Shown piece by piece: positions 43,448 through 53,514 of a stretch of 64,000 nt of DNA. The stretch lies in the NCBI RefSeq assembly GCF_043642205.1, contig NZ_JBHZSG010000004.1, positions 62,001 through 126,000 on the forward strand, read 5' to 3'. The stretch's first letter is position 1. Each line of letters starts with the position of its first letter. This DNA comes from Thalassotalea_A litorea. GTDB taxonomy: Bacteria > Pseudomonadota > Gammaproteobacteria > Enterobacterales > Alteromonadaceae. Under the pieces are notes generated by a model. That model was given only the letters and a program-made list of their open reading frames with translations. It did no database searches and was not told the DNA's origin. The translations under genes were made by a program, and so were the position numbers.

Positions 43448-46400
43448 TTATGTGTCGCTCAGTGCCGAATCAACGACCGCTTCCTCGGCTGTAATGTCCT
43501 GCGGTTTGGGTTTCCCAAAGCGACGACGATATAAAAGCAAATAGCAGCTTGGGATCACAAACATCGATACTAATGGGCTCAGTAACATACCGCCGACCAT
43601 AGGCGCCGCAATACGTTGCATCACTTCATTACCACTACCACTGCCCAGCATGATGGGCAGTAATCCGGCGATAATAGTAAGTACCGTCATCGCTTTAGGT
43701 CTGACGCGAAGCAAAGCACCAGATTGCACCGCATCGATGGCACTGGTATGGGTTCCAATCGCGACCCGATTAAACTGTTGATTTAAGTAGATCAGCATAA
43801 TTACCCCAAACTCGGCGGCGACACCGGCTAAAGCAATCATGCCAACCGCCAGTGCTATGGAAAAGGCATAATCCAGCCAGTAGACCAACCATATGGATCC
43901 GGCCAGGGCCACAGGCAATGTCAGCAGCACCAACAAAGACTGTCGGACCGATGAAAAAATTAAATAAAGCAGGATAAAAATCAATAGCAATGTTAATGGT
44001 ATTAACCACGTTAAATCGCTGTTCACCCGCTGCATATATTCATATTGCCCGGCAAAGCTCCAGCTATAGGTAGCAGGGACATTTAATGCGTCAAGCTTGG
44101 GGCGAATCACATCAATATAATCCGCAATGGAAACATCCGGATCAATATCAATAAATACCCAGGCGATAGGTCTGCCATTCTCACTTTTGACCAACGCCGG
44201 TCCCTGTGTGATTTTGACCTCTGCGACCTGGCCAAGCGTTAGCCTAGCCCCGGAAGGGCTGACAAATGGAATATTGTTTAAATCATCCACACTTTGTCGG
44301 TAGCGCGCCGGATAACGCAGGTTTATCGGATAGCGCTCACGTCCTAACACCATTTCACTAACATTCGCGCCACCAATGGCATAGGTAACAACTTGCTGGA
44401 TATCGTTAATGGTCAATCCATAATTTGCTGCCGCCTGCCGGTCTGGTTTTATATCGATATATCGTCCCGACTCAGCTCGCTCAGCATAGACGGATACGGT
44501 TTGTGGGATCTTCGCCAATATCCCTTCAATATCGCGCCCTAAACGCTCAAGTTGATGTATCTTGGGTCCGGAGATTTTGATACCTAATGGAGTTTTCACC
44601 CCAGTTGTGAGCATATCAATACGTGTTTTTATCGGTTGCACCCAGGCATTACTCACCCCGGGAAACTGCACTTTGGCTTCCAGTTCCGCGATAATATCGT
44701 CAAGTTCCATGCCATTTCGCCACTGGGATTTTGGTTTTAATGCAATGGTTGTTTCCAACATGGTCAACGGTGCAGGATCGGTTGCGGTTTCTGCACGACC
44801 GACTTTACCAAATACCGATGCCACTTCAGGTACCGTGCGAATTAACCGATCCGTTTGCTGTAAAATCTCGCCGGCTTCACTGATAGAAACCGCCGGCAAG
44901 GTGGTTGGCATATAAAGCAAATCCCCTTCTTCCAGCTCCGGCATAAATTCACTTTGCATATTAGTAATCGGGTAAGCGCTGGATAACGCAATCAAAATGG
45001 CCACTAGCACGGTAATTTTAGGAAAATTAAGCGCAGCTTTAAGCAAAGGCCGATACACCGCAGTGATGCCCCGATTTAACCAATTTCTGTTTTCATCGGG
45101 TACTTTTCCACGAATAAAATAGCCCATCAATACAGGAACTAACGTGACACTCAGTAATGCTGCCGCAGCCATTACCAGGGTTTTTGTCATGGCTAATGGC
45201 GTGAATAACCGGCCTTCTTGGGCCTGCAGGGCAAATACCGGCAAAAAACTGATGGTAATTAACAACAGGGTCAGGCCTAACGCAGGGCCAACCTCTTTTG
45301 CAGCTCGCATTGTTAAACGCCAATGGTCTTTTCCTTGCGGATATCTTTGGTGCTGCTGGTGAAAAGATTGCAAATGTTTATGCTGATTCTCTACCATCAC
45401 TATGGCCGCATCCACCAGCGCTCCAATCGCAATCGCGATGCCACCAAGGCTCATGATATTGGCATTGATCTCAAGGGCATTCATGGCAATAAAACCGATA
45501 AATACAGATAAAGGCAGACAAATAACCGCCACCAGCGTTGAACGGGCATGAAGTAAAAACGCAAAACAGACCAAAACCACGATAAGTATTTCTTCGAGTA
45601 GTTTTTCCTGCAAATTCGCAATCGATCGTTCAATCAGTGCCGCACGATCATAGGTTGTAATCAGTTCAACGCCCTCGGGTAATCCGACTTTAAGCTCTTG
45701 CAGTCGTTGTTCAACGTTGTCGATCGTCGCCAGCGCATTTTCCCCCTGGCGCATGACCACGATACCGCCTACCACTTCGCCTTCACCATTTAATTCGGCA
45801 ATGCCGCGGCGCATTTGCGGGCCTTCACGTACCGTTGCGATATGTTTGATGCGCAGAGATGAAAACTGCTCCGATTGAATCGGCAGAGCGGTTTCTTCGA
45901 TATCGGAGATCGATTGTAAATAGCCTTTTGAGCGGATCATATATTCCGCTTCTGCCAGCTCCAATACCGAACCACCGGTATCCATATTGGCCGCTTGCAG
46001 GGCTTTCTTTACTTGCTCTATGGTTAATCCGTAATAGAGCAATCGAGCTGGCTCAACAATGATTTGATAGGTACGTTCCATGCCACCGACGGTGGCCACT
46101 TCACTGACACCTGGCACCGATTGCAGCCCTAATTTCAGATACCAGTCTTGCAACGACTTCAGATCGGCCAAATCAAAGTCACTATTGCTGGCCGTCAAGG
46201 CATATTGATAAATCCAGCCAACACCGGAAGCGTCTGGGCCCAGGGTTGGTGTTACCCCATCCGGTAGGATGTTATTGGCTTGTTGCAGGTACTCGAGAAC
46301 CCGGCTTCGAGCCCAGTAGGGATCCGTATCTTCAGCAAAAATAATGTATAAATAGGAATCGCCGAAAAACGAAAAGCCACGCACCGCAGTAGCGCCGGGT

Positions 46401-46624
46401 ACCGATAGCATAACCGTGGATAATGGATAGGTTACCTGTTGCTCAACTAGCTCAGGCGCCTGCCCCGGATAAGGCGTTTTAACAATAACCTGAACGTCAC
46501 TCAAATCCGGTAATGCATCCAGAGGCAACGTCTGCATGGCGCGAAATCCCCAGACTGCCGCAATGAGCGCGATCACAATGACCAGCACTCGAAAGCGCAG
46601 CGAGAGTTCGATTAACTTACTCAT
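43448..46624 (-). CDS. cusA: CusA/CzcA-type heavy-metal efflux RND transporter
   Basis: 1058 residues, typical of HME-type RND pumps. It has 12 membrane helices in the 1+6+5 pattern around two large periplasmic loops, the LPDLSDVQVIVKTPYPGQAPELVEQQ opening typical of CusA/CzcA, and VMMVENQHK-like and GAALPVDAA-type motifs in the second helix group. It expels metal cations, most likely Cu(I)/Ag(I) given its partners. It follows the adaptor gene by ten bases. No outer-membrane channel gene (cusC) is adjacent, so it probably borrows one from elsewhere. Confidence 0.9.
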   Translation of the reverse strand: MSKLIELSLRFRVLVIVIALIAAVWGFRAMQTLPLDALPDLSDVQVIVKTPYPGQAPELVEQQVTYPLSTVMLSVPGATAVRGFSFFGDSYLYIIFAEDTDPYWARSRVLEYLQQANNILPDGVTPTLGPDASGVGWIYQYALTASNSDFDLADLKSLQDWYLKLGLQSVPGVSEVATVGGMERTYQIIVEPARLLYYGLTIEQVKKALQAANMDTGGSVLELAEAEYMIRSKGYLQSISDIEETALPIQSEQFSSLRIKHIATVREGPQMRRGIAELNGEGEVVGGIVVMRQGENALATIDNVEQRLQELKVGLPEGVELITTYDRAALIERSIANLQEKLLEEILIVVLVCFAFLLHARSTLVAVICLPLSVFIGFIAMNALEINANIMSLGGIAIAIGALVDAAIVMVENQHKHLQSFHQQHQRYPQGKDHWRLTMRAAKEVGPALGLTLLLITISFLPVFALQAQEGRLFTPLAMTKTLVMAAAALLSVTLVPVLMGYFIRGKVPDENRNWLNRGITAVYRPLLKAALNFPKITVLVAILIALSSAYPITNMQSEFMPELEEGDLLYMPTTLPAVSISEAGEILQQTDRLIRTVPEVASVFGKVGRAETATDPAPLTMLETTIALKPKSQWRNGMELDDIIAELEAKVQFPGVSNAWVQPIKTRIDMLTTGVKTPLGIKISGPKIHQLERLGRDIEGILAKIPQTVSVYAERAESGRYIDIKPDRQAAANYGLTINDIQQVVTYAIGGANVSEMVLGRERYPINLRYPARYRQSVDDLNNIPFVSPSGARLTLGQVAEVKITQGPALVKSENGRPIAWVFIDIDPDVSIADYIDVIRPKLDALNVPATYSWSFAGQYEYMQRVNSDLTWLIPLTLLLIFILLYLIFSSVRQSLLVLLTLPVALAGSIWLVYWLDYAFSIALAVGMIALAGVAAEFGVIMLIYLNQQFNRVAIGTHTSAIDAVQSGALLRVRPKAMTVLTIIAGLLPIMLGSGSGNEVMQRIAAPMVGGMLLSPLVSMFVIPSCYLLLYRRRFGKPKPQDITAEEAVVDSALSDT

Positions 46625-46634
46625 TTACGCTTCC

Positions 46635-47963
46635 TTAATGATGCTGATGGGGGTTTTCCGACGCACGAGAGGCATTGCCAAGGCGCAGCATGCTGCCTTG
46701 AATATTGGCTTCGGAATCGATAAGAAACTGTCCGGATGTGACAACTCTGTCACCTTCTTTTAAGCCGCCGGTGATTTCAGCTCGGCCCTGGGTGATCATG
46801 CCAACGGTGACCTCAGCGATGGTAAACGTAGCATCATCTTTTTGCACCACAACCCGATTTTGTTTTTCGGTCTGAATCAGTGCCTGCAAAGGAATATTTA
46901 ATACCGGTTGTGTCGCGCCACCATAAATGCGAACGTTGGCAATCATGTTGGGTTTAAAAATCCCGTCTGGATTTTTCAATGACAGGCGCACCTTCAATGT
47001 TCGGGTGTTAGCATCCAGTTCCGGATAGATATATTCAATCTCGCCTTCAGCGGCAAAAATCCCCAATGCGGGGAGATCAAACTCTACCCACTTTCCGGTT
47101 TTAACCCAGTCAATCTGGTGCTCAAACACATCGGCAATTACCCACAGCTTGCCCGGATCGGCCAACATCATGATTTCATCTTCAGGGTTAACATACATCC
47201 CCTGGCGAATATCGAGATTGGCGACAATACCATCGGTAGGCGCGTAATAGGGGACTCGGTACAACGGCTGATTGCCTCGCTCAATTCTATCGATAAGATC
47301 ATCATCCATTCCTAGTAAGGTCAATCGGGTGCGACCTCGCAGCTTAAGCGCATCAGAAATATTTTTATCGCGAAACAGGCTTAGATATTCATCCTGGGCC
47401 AACAACAAATCAGGAGAATATATTTCGTAGAGTAACTGCCCCTTTTTCACCGGTTGCGCTAAGGTATTAACCGCCAGATTTTCAATCCAGCCACTGGCTC
47501 TTGGATGCAAATGCCGCTGACCTTGTTCGTCATACACAACGGAACCAAAGGTTTCGATATAGCGCCACAACACACTTTTGTTCACCAGAGCTGTCGTCAG
47601 CGCCAGGTTCTGCTGAATAGCACCGGATATATTGATTTGGGCGGCGGGTAAATCACGCTCTGCGCCCTGAATCGATTTGGCGACCAGATCCATACCACAT
47701 ATCGGGCATTTTCCTGGGTGATCTTTGATGATATGGGAATGCATAGGGCAAATATACTGAACCTGCTCCAAACCCTGAACCTGCTTCGGGGTCGGATTTT
47801 GCTGTGCATTCGGGGCTGCAGATCCATAGGCGTTGCTAGCCATAAAAACCAGTAAGCACACAATAAGGCATGACGACTTATACGCTAAATAGCAATGTGA
47901 TTTTGCCCACCCAAGAGGCGTCAACGCCGATAGCTGGACAAATAAAGACTTGAATATATACAT
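46635..47963 (-). CDS. cusB: CusB-type periplasmic adaptor with N-terminal heavy-metal-binding domain
   Basis: 442 residues from ATG 47963, with GAGGT upstream; the longer frame opens at a TTG. After the membrane segment a small metal-binding domain reads YICPMHSHIIKDHPGKCPICG (C72, C86, C89), as in copper-linked adaptors. Barrel-sandwich and beta-barrel adaptor domains follow, and the C-terminus is His-rich. It bridges the RND pump to the outer-membrane channel and delivers metal. The next gene in the same direction encodes CusA and the preceding gene encodes a His/Met-rich exported protein. Confidence 0.9.
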   Translation of the reverse strand: MYIFKSLFVQLSALTPLGWAKSHCYLAYKSSCLIVCLLVFMASNAYGSAAPNAQQNPTPKQVQGLEQVQYICPMHSHIIKDHPGKCPICGMDLVAKSIQGAERDLPAAQINISGAIQQNLALTTALVNKSVLWRYIETFGSVVYDEQGQRHLHPRASGWIENLAVNTLAQPVKKGQLLYEIYSPDLLLAQDEYLSLFRDKNISDALKLRGRTRLTLLGMDDDLIDRIERGNQPLYRVPYYAPTDGIVANLDIRQGMYVNPEDEIMMLADPGKLWVIADVFEHQIDWVKTGKWVEFDLPALGIFAAEGEIEYIYPELDANTRTLKVRLSLKNPDGIFKPNMIANVRIYGGATQPVLNIPLQALIQTEKQNRVVVQKDDATFTIAEVTVGMITQGRAEITGGLKEGDRVVTSGQFLIDSEANIQGSMLRLGNASRASENPHQHH

Positions 47964-48002
47964 AAATAACCTCTGAAAAATAAAAAACAATGATTTCAGA
48001 TG

Positions 48003-48500
48003 TTATCTAATGGGAGGAATCAACCACTCTTTGACGGGCGCCGGGGGGCGACGGGTAAGTTGACTGAAGTTTCGGTTTTCCAATGTCTGCGGCAAAGTCA
48101 GTAATGCAAGGGTTAATACCGCATGGGATGAGCCGCAAGATTGCATGTCACAATCACCACATGAATTATGATTCTGTACTCCAGACGACATCGATTGTTC
48201 TGGATCACAACAGGGCATATGATGAGTCCCCATATCATGGGAGGCAATGTCAGAAGAGTCAGACGCTTTTGCCGTCATATTGCCGCTCATCATATGCTGA
48301 GCATGAATAGTATGCTCACTACCCGTATTCGTATCAGCATTATTGACTGTCGTGGCGGCCGACATCACTGCACCATTACTATCCACAGCACCATTTTCCA
48401 GCGGCGCACAAACGTGCACCTGCGCTCTGGCTACACTGGAAAGTGCCAGACTCAGGGTCACCAGGACCAGGACTATGTAGGTGCGAAAATCAATGCTCAT
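48003..48500 (-). CDS. Exported His/Met/Cys-rich probable copper-binding protein
   Basis: 165 residues with a signal peptide (ending ARAQ near residue 27). The mature part is rich in His, Met and Cys, with HTIHAQHMMSGNM, HDMGTHHMPCC and CGDCDMQSCG clusters. These are typical Cu(I)/Cu(II) ligands, and no enzyme domain is visible. A hydrophobic stretch (AVLTLALLTL) lies near residue 130. It is 39 bases upstream of cusB on the same strand, so it is likely the first gene of the metal-resistance operon and might act as a periplasmic metal chaperone or buffer. Confidence 0.65.
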   Translation of the reverse strand: MSIDFRTYIVLVLVTLSLALSSVARAQVHVCAPLENGAVDSNGAVMSAATTVNNADTNTGSEHTIHAQHMMSGNMTAKASDSSDIASHDMGTHHMPCCDPEQSMSSGVQNHNSCGDCDMQSCGSSHAVLTLALLTLPQTLENRNFSQLTRRPPAPVKEWLIPPIR

Positions 48501-48674
48501 ATTGCTGAGTATAATGGAAACCTAAACGGGTATCTATACAACAAGAAAGTTTAAGCGATTGATTTTTTACCTTTATCGTGAATTAATTAAAACAAGATCA
48601 TATAGTTACTCAATCTATTTTGATGTACGGCTATCACTAAGCCGACTCAACCTTTCAATATCAGGAGCCCAGGT

Positions 48675-49214
48675 TTGACTACTGACTACAGCAATATCCA
48701 GTTGCACGACGCTCAATTACCATCAATCGATGCGATCGATTTTGAAAACATTTCCCCCATTCACATAAAGTGGACGCGTATCCTTGGCGCTATTTTGTCT
48801 CTTTTGTTTCCTGTCCTGTTAGTCATTCTGTTAAGTGTTGGGGATGACCTGTTGCCTGAAACGTTAAGTCTTGTCCTGACTTTTGTTTTTAGCGCATTGT
48901 CGCTGATTTTCTTCCTGTCCTTTTTGTATCAGTGGTTCGCTGAACCCATTAAAGCTTATGCGCTTAGGGAGCAGGATTTATCCTATCGCTGTGGCCTGGC
49001 GTTCCGAAAAACCATCACTCAGCCAATGAGTCGAATTCAACACGTGGAACTTAAACGCGGACCTTTTGATCGCCGCTTTGAGCTCGCAAAATTACAAGTG
49101 TTTAGTGCTGGCGGTGCCATGCATACCTTCCAAATACCAGGCTTGCCTCTCAAAAAAGCTCAGGCAATCCGTCAATTTATACTATCCCACAAAGGTGGCA
49201 ATAATGACGGATAG
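48675..49214 (+). CDS. ydbS: YdbS-like bacterial PH-domain membrane protein
   Basis: 179 residues. TTG start at 48675 with AGGAG 8-9 bases upstream. Two hydrophobic helices (about 36-58 and 62-87) precede a bPH2 domain (YALREQDLSYRCGLAFRKTITQPMSRIQHVELKRGPFDRRFELAKLQVFSAGGAMHTFQIPGLP). It overlaps the next gene by 11 bases, the same arrangement as E. coli ydbS-ydbT. The two probably form a membrane complex; family function is not firmly known. Confidence 0.85.
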   Translation: MTTDYSNIQLHDAQLPSIDAIDFENISPIHIKWTRILGAILSLLFPVLLVILLSVGDDLLPETLSLVLTFVFSALSLIFFLSFLYQWFAEPIKAYALREQDLSYRCGLAFRKTITQPMSRIQHVELKRGPFDRRFELAKLQVFSAGGAMHTFQIPGLPLKKAQAIRQFILSHKGGNNDG

Positions 49215-50808
49215 ATCACCTCAGCCTGAACAAGCAACGGCTCAGGAATCGACCAAGGAGTGGCATCGAATATCGCCAATCGCGGTAATATTTTTTGCAC
49301 TGCGCTTTATTCGAGGCATTGTTGGTAACATCGCGTATTTATTACCCGCACTGTTAGTGGGCTACAACCAGATCCAAAAAAATCCCCAGGCGGCAATTCC
49401 TTTAACCATAGGATTAACCCTCCTCGTCCTGGTTAGCGCCATTTTAAATTACTGGTTTTTCCAATATCGATTAAGTCATCATCATCTGGAGATCCGCTCT
49501 GGCGTTTTTTCGAAAAAATATGTGAATCTGCCGTTCAATCGAATTCAGAATGTTGAAATCAGTCACCCTTGGTATTATCGTCCGTTTGGCTACGCCACTC
49601 TGAAACTCGATAGTGCGGGCTCGGTACAACAAGAGGCTAACATCGCCGCTCTGCAAACCCCATTTGCCGAGCAACTTAAGCTGGAAATATTGAGTCAGCG
49701 GCATAGTAGACAGGATGCTAAAGGTGCATCAGCAGATGCATTAGGCGAAGGTGCGGAACTTGCTCCTTCCGGACATCAAAATCCAGCAAGTACTGGCTCG
49801 GAAACCTTGTTAAAGACCCGCTCTTTGTCGGATTTGGTATTGCATGGTATCGCCAATAACCGGGTGTGGATTGTTCTGGGTGCGCTGGCACCTTTTATCG
49901 ATAATATTACCGAAGGCCTGCCGGAATATATTGAAGCCCAGGGCATCGACGCGATGCAAATATTCTATGCCGATTCAACACCGATTTGGCAATTAGGTCT
50001 TGGCGTTCTGGTAATCTTTTTCATCGTCATGGCATTAATGTCATTAATTTCGGTGATTGGCGCCATTATCACGTTTTACGGCTATACCTTAAGCAAAGCC
50101 GACAATAAATATATTCGCCGTTCCGGATTATTTACCCGACACGAAATCACCATGCCCCATTCAAGGCTACAAATGGTGACGTGCCAACAGGATTGGCTGG
50201 ATAGATTGTTCAAACGTATCAATATTAAGTTTGAACAAACCAATGCCAATAATGCCCAACAGGGGCAACCATCAATAACGGAAGGCACCAATAAAATTAT
50301 CGTGCCTTCCGTTACTGGCGAAGAGCGCCAGGCCTTACTGGATGATGCCTATCCTGAAAATCAACTAAACCAGATAGAATTTCATACCATCAGCAAACGT
50401 TATTTACTGCGCTTTTACTTTTTCCTTTGGGTAATTGCTGCACCGCTGATGATGTTGTTTGTATTAAATAGTAGCTGGGGATTATTTACCTTAACCTTGG
50501 CATTCAGCGGATTTTTATCTGTCATTTTCTATATGCGCTATCGTCGTTGGGGGGTTAACTTCGATGGTCACTTTGTCTATATTCGCAAAGGCTGTTTTGG
50601 TATCGACTACCATGTATTTGAAGCCTATAAGCTACAACAGATTCAGGTGAAACAAAGCATCTGGCAAAAGCGCCATCAGTTAGCTTCGTTGCAGTTTGTT
50701 GTCGCCAGTGGTTCCATCTCGGTCCCTTTTATTTCTGAAGATTTAGCACGTTCGATTGCCGATTCCGTACTCTATCAAGTCACATATAAACCTCGTTCGT
50801 GGATGTAA
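49204..50808 (+). CDS. ydbT: YdbT-like multi-PH-domain membrane protein
   Basis: 534 residues from ATG 49204 (AAAGGTGG upstream, inside the previous gene). Three bPH2 domains alternate with paired membrane helices: domain one near 95-165, two near 300-370 and three near 440-520. It has a polar linker of about 60 residues after domain one. It is the large partner of YdbS. Overlap of 11 bases with ydbS points to coupled translation. A flotillin pair follows, also membrane-organising genes. Confidence 0.8.
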   Translation: MTDRSPQPEQATAQESTKEWHRISPIAVIFFALRFIRGIVGNIAYLLPALLVGYNQIQKNPQAAIPLTIGLTLLVLVSAILNYWFFQYRLSHHHLEIRSGVFSKKYVNLPFNRIQNVEISHPWYYRPFGYATLKLDSAGSVQQEANIAALQTPFAEQLKLEILSQRHSRQDAKGASADALGEGAELAPSGHQNPASTGSETLLKTRSLSDLVLHGIANNRVWIVLGALAPFIDNITEGLPEYIEAQGIDAMQIFYADSTPIWQLGLGVLVIFFIVMALMSLISVIGAIITFYGYTLSKADNKYIRRSGLFTRHEITMPHSRLQMVTCQQDWLDRLFKRINIKFEQTNANNAQQGQPSITEGTNKIIVPSVTGEERQALLDDAYPENQLNQIEFHTISKRYLLRFYFFLWVIAAPLMMLFVLNSSWGLFTLTLAFSGFLSVIFYMRYRRWGVNFDGHFVYIRKGCFGIDYHVFEAYKLQQIQVKQSIWQKRHQLASLQFVVASGSISVPFISEDLARSIADSVLYQVTYKPRSWM

Positions 50809-50920
50809 AACATCATAAAAACCGAACAGGTTAACATTCTGTTAATGGCTATAAAATCTGTTGGCAAAGATGCGAATAATGCAGTAGATTGATTTTTTAA
50901 ACATTGGAAAGGAATCTCTT

Positions 50921-51562
50921 TTGTTCGGTTTTTTACTCAACGATGTAAACTTTGCATTTACCGTCGCGCTTACCATAGTCTTTGGTTTAGCGCTTTTAGA
51001 GGGCCTCGCTCTGGTCATCGGTTCCAGCGTAATGACCTTACTTGATGACCTCACCGGATTCGACGTCGATGCGGATGTCGATGCGGATATCAGCTCTGGC
51101 GGACTAACCTCGGTTCTCGGTTGGTTATGTCTGGATCGCTTGCCGCTGTTGGTATGGTTGATCCTCATGCTTACCAGTTTCGGATTGACCGGACTTATAT
51201 ACAACTACGTTGTGTTAAGTTCGCTTAACGCTGAATTCCTGTTTTGGTTTGCCAAACCTGTCGCTTTGTTTTCGGCGTTGATAATCACTCATACCTGTGG
51301 CGAAGCCATCGCGAAAATCGTGCCAAAAAATGAATCCTCCGCAGTATCGGTCAATGCATTTTCAGGTAAAGTTGCAATCATTACTCTGGGCAAAGCCCGC
51401 AAAGGTAATGCGGCACAAGCATCCCTGATTGATGAATTTAATCAAAAGCACTATGTCATGGTCGAACCGGACAATGATGACCAGGAATTCCTGCAGGGAA
51501 CTCAGGTCGTGCTGATTGAAAAAACTGACAGCAGCTGGATAGCTGCGCCTTTTCAACCATAA
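50921..51562 (+). CDS. yqiJ: YqiJ/NfeD-like inner-membrane OB-fold protein
   Basis: 213 residues. The start is TTG 50921, behind GGAAAGGAAT; no ATG is better placed. Three hydrophobic helices in the first 120 residues precede a C-terminal OB-fold-like soluble domain. Its position immediately before a YqiK-type flotillin, with a 25-base gap, matches the common yqiJ-yqiK pair. NfeD-like proteins help organise flotillin-rich membrane regions. Confidence 0.8.
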   Translation: MFGFLLNDVNFAFTVALTIVFGLALLEGLALVIGSSVMTLLDDLTGFDVDADVDADISSGGLTSVLGWLCLDRLPLLVWLILMLTSFGLTGLIYNYVVLSSLNAEFLFWFAKPVALFSALIITHTCGEAIAKIVPKNESSAVSVNAFSGKVAIITLGKARKGNAAQASLIDEFNQKHYVMVEPDNDDQEFLQGTQVVLIEKTDSSWIAAPFQP

Positions 51563-51587
51563 AAACGAAAACAGTAAAGGAAACTAA

Positions 51588-53372
51588 ATGGACCAGTTCA
51601 CAACGGGTGATAATTTAACCCTAATTTTAATTGTTGCCGCCGTGGTGCTGATTTCGCTGATGACCATCGGCTTAATTATCGCCAAACTATATATCCGCGC
51701 GACCAAAGAAATTGCTTTTGTACGCACCGGTATGGGCGGTGAGCGCGTGGTAAAAGATGGCGGAGCGATTGTCTTGCCAGTGGTTCACGAAACCATCCCT
51801 GTCAATATGAATACCCTACGTATTGAAGTGGAAAAGACTCAAAAAGACGCCTTAATCACCAAAGATCGTATGCGTGTCGATGTAAAAGCGGACTTTTACC
51901 TTCGTGTCGCACCAAATACCGAAGGCATCTCCATGGCAGCACAAACACTCGGTACCCGCACCATGCGTGTAGAAGAGCTGAAAAAGCTCATGGAATCTAA
52001 GTTTGTTGATGTCTTGCGTGCCGTCGCTGCAGAAATGACAATGACGGAAATGCACGAACAACGCAGTGAGTTTGTGCAAAAAGTACAGCAAAACGTCATG
52101 ACCGATCTTGAAAAGAATGGTCTTGAGCTGGAATCTGTATCATTAACAGGCTTTGACCAGACCGACCTTCAGTTTTTTAATGAAAACAACGCATTTGATG
52201 CCGAAGGTCGTGCACGATTAGCGAAAATAATTGAAGAAAAACGTAAAGAAACCAATGACATCGAGCAGGAAAACCGCATTCTTATCGAACAACGTAACCT
52301 GGAAGCTGAAAAGCAGTCTCTTGATATTCAAAAAGAGCAGCAGGAAGCACAGTTAATTCAACAGCAGGCGATTGAATTTAAACGCGTTGAGCAGCAAGCG
52401 GAAATCGTCAAGCAGCGTGAAGTTAAAGAGCGAGAAGAGCGTGAAGCTGAAATTGCCAAACAACGAGCGGTTGAAGCTGCTGAGATTGAAAAGTCGAAGA
52501 ATATTGAAGCTCAGGAAATTGAAAAGCGCAAAGCTCTTGAACAAGCACGCATTCAGCAAGAGCGTGACGTAGAAGTTTCGATGCAGGAAAAGCAGATTGC
52601 CGTTGCGCAAAAATCGGAAGAAGAATCTGCCGCTCGTGCCAAAGCGGCGGAAGCGGAAAAAGCCAAAGTCGAAAAAGAAGAAGCGGTTGTTACAGCTAAA
52701 CAAATTGCCGTAGCGAATCGCCAAAAAGACATCGAAGTTATTGATGCGAAAAAAGAAGCCGAGCGTGAAGCGGTTGGCATTACCGTTCAGGCTGAAGCCG
52801 ATAAGCGTGCAGCCGAAGATAAGGCCGAAGCGATTTTGACCGAAGCTCGAGCCGATGCCGATGCCAAGAAACTTAAAGCGGAAGCTGATGAAAAAGTATA
52901 CGCGGTTGAAGCGGAAGGTAAGAAAGCGCTTTATGAAGCGGAAAATACCTTACGTGACGAGCAGGTAGAGTTACAAAAATCATTGGCGATCCTGCAAGCT
53001 CTTCCTTCCATTGTTGCCAGCGCTGTTAAGCCGCTAGAAAACATTGAAGGGATTAAGATTTTGCAAGGTTATGGCCAGGGTAATGCGGTTGCTTCCGGTA
53101 CCGAAGGTTCAGGCACAAGCGCAGGTCTTTCTGAGCAAATCACCAACGCTGCACTAAACTATCGAGCCAATGCACCATTGGTTGATAGCATGATGCGTGA
53201 ATTAGGTATCGTTGATAAGGAAAATGGTTCTTTGAATGATTTACTTACCGGTCAACACCCCTTGGTTCAGGATGCCATCACAGTAACGCAACAGGCACAT
53301 ACCAGCGCCCCCTCGAACAATAAGGGCGCTAGCCAAGGGACAAATTCCGGCGTCAATGGCGCCAGCGAATAA
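51588..53372 (+). CDS. yqiK: YqiK-type flotillin
   Basis: 594 residues. One membrane helix at about residues 11-31 is followed by an SPFH domain (IAFVRTGMGGERVVKDGGAIV onward, to about 210), and then a long Ala/Glu/Lys-rich coiled coil from about 215 to 465 that gives flotillins their oligomers. The C-terminus is Ser/Gly-rich. It marks ordered membrane domains and supports membrane-fluidity control. It is co-transcribed with yqiJ and closed by a strong terminator at 53395. Confidence 0.9.
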   Translation: MDQFTTGDNLTLILIVAAVVLISLMTIGLIIAKLYIRATKEIAFVRTGMGGERVVKDGGAIVLPVVHETIPVNMNTLRIEVEKTQKDALITKDRMRVDVKADFYLRVAPNTEGISMAAQTLGTRTMRVEELKKLMESKFVDVLRAVAAEMTMTEMHEQRSEFVQKVQQNVMTDLEKNGLELESVSLTGFDQTDLQFFNENNAFDAEGRARLAKIIEEKRKETNDIEQENRILIEQRNLEAEKQSLDIQKEQQEAQLIQQQAIEFKRVEQQAEIVKQREVKEREEREAEIAKQRAVEAAEIEKSKNIEAQEIEKRKALEQARIQQERDVEVSMQEKQIAVAQKSEEESAARAKAAEAEKAKVEKEEAVVTAKQIAVANRQKDIEVIDAKKEAEREAVGITVQAEADKRAAEDKAEAILTEARADADAKKLKAEADEKVYAVEAEGKKALYEAENTLRDEQVELQKSLAILQALPSIVASAVKPLENIEGIKILQGYGQGNAVASGTEGSGTSAGLSEQITNAALNYRANAPLVDSMMRELGIVDKENGSLNDLLTGQHPLVQDAITVTQQAHTSAPSNNKGASQGTNSGVNGASE

Positions 53373-53394
53373 CATCCCTTTATCGACTAACACT

Positions 53395-53421
53395 AAAACG
53401 GGCTACAGCCCGTTTTTTTTT
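53395..53421 (+). terminator. Rho-independent terminator after the flotillin gene
   Basis: ACGGGCT and AGCCCGT form a 7-bp stem over a two-base AC spacer (a larger loop in practice), preceded by As and followed by nine Ts. Confidence 0.9.
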
Positions 53422-53514
53422 GTCTTTTATAACTCGTGCTAACATAAATTTATTGGTGCTTTTTCAAGCAAAACATGCCATAAAAGAATCATGGGTAAAC
53501 AATAATAACGTCCT

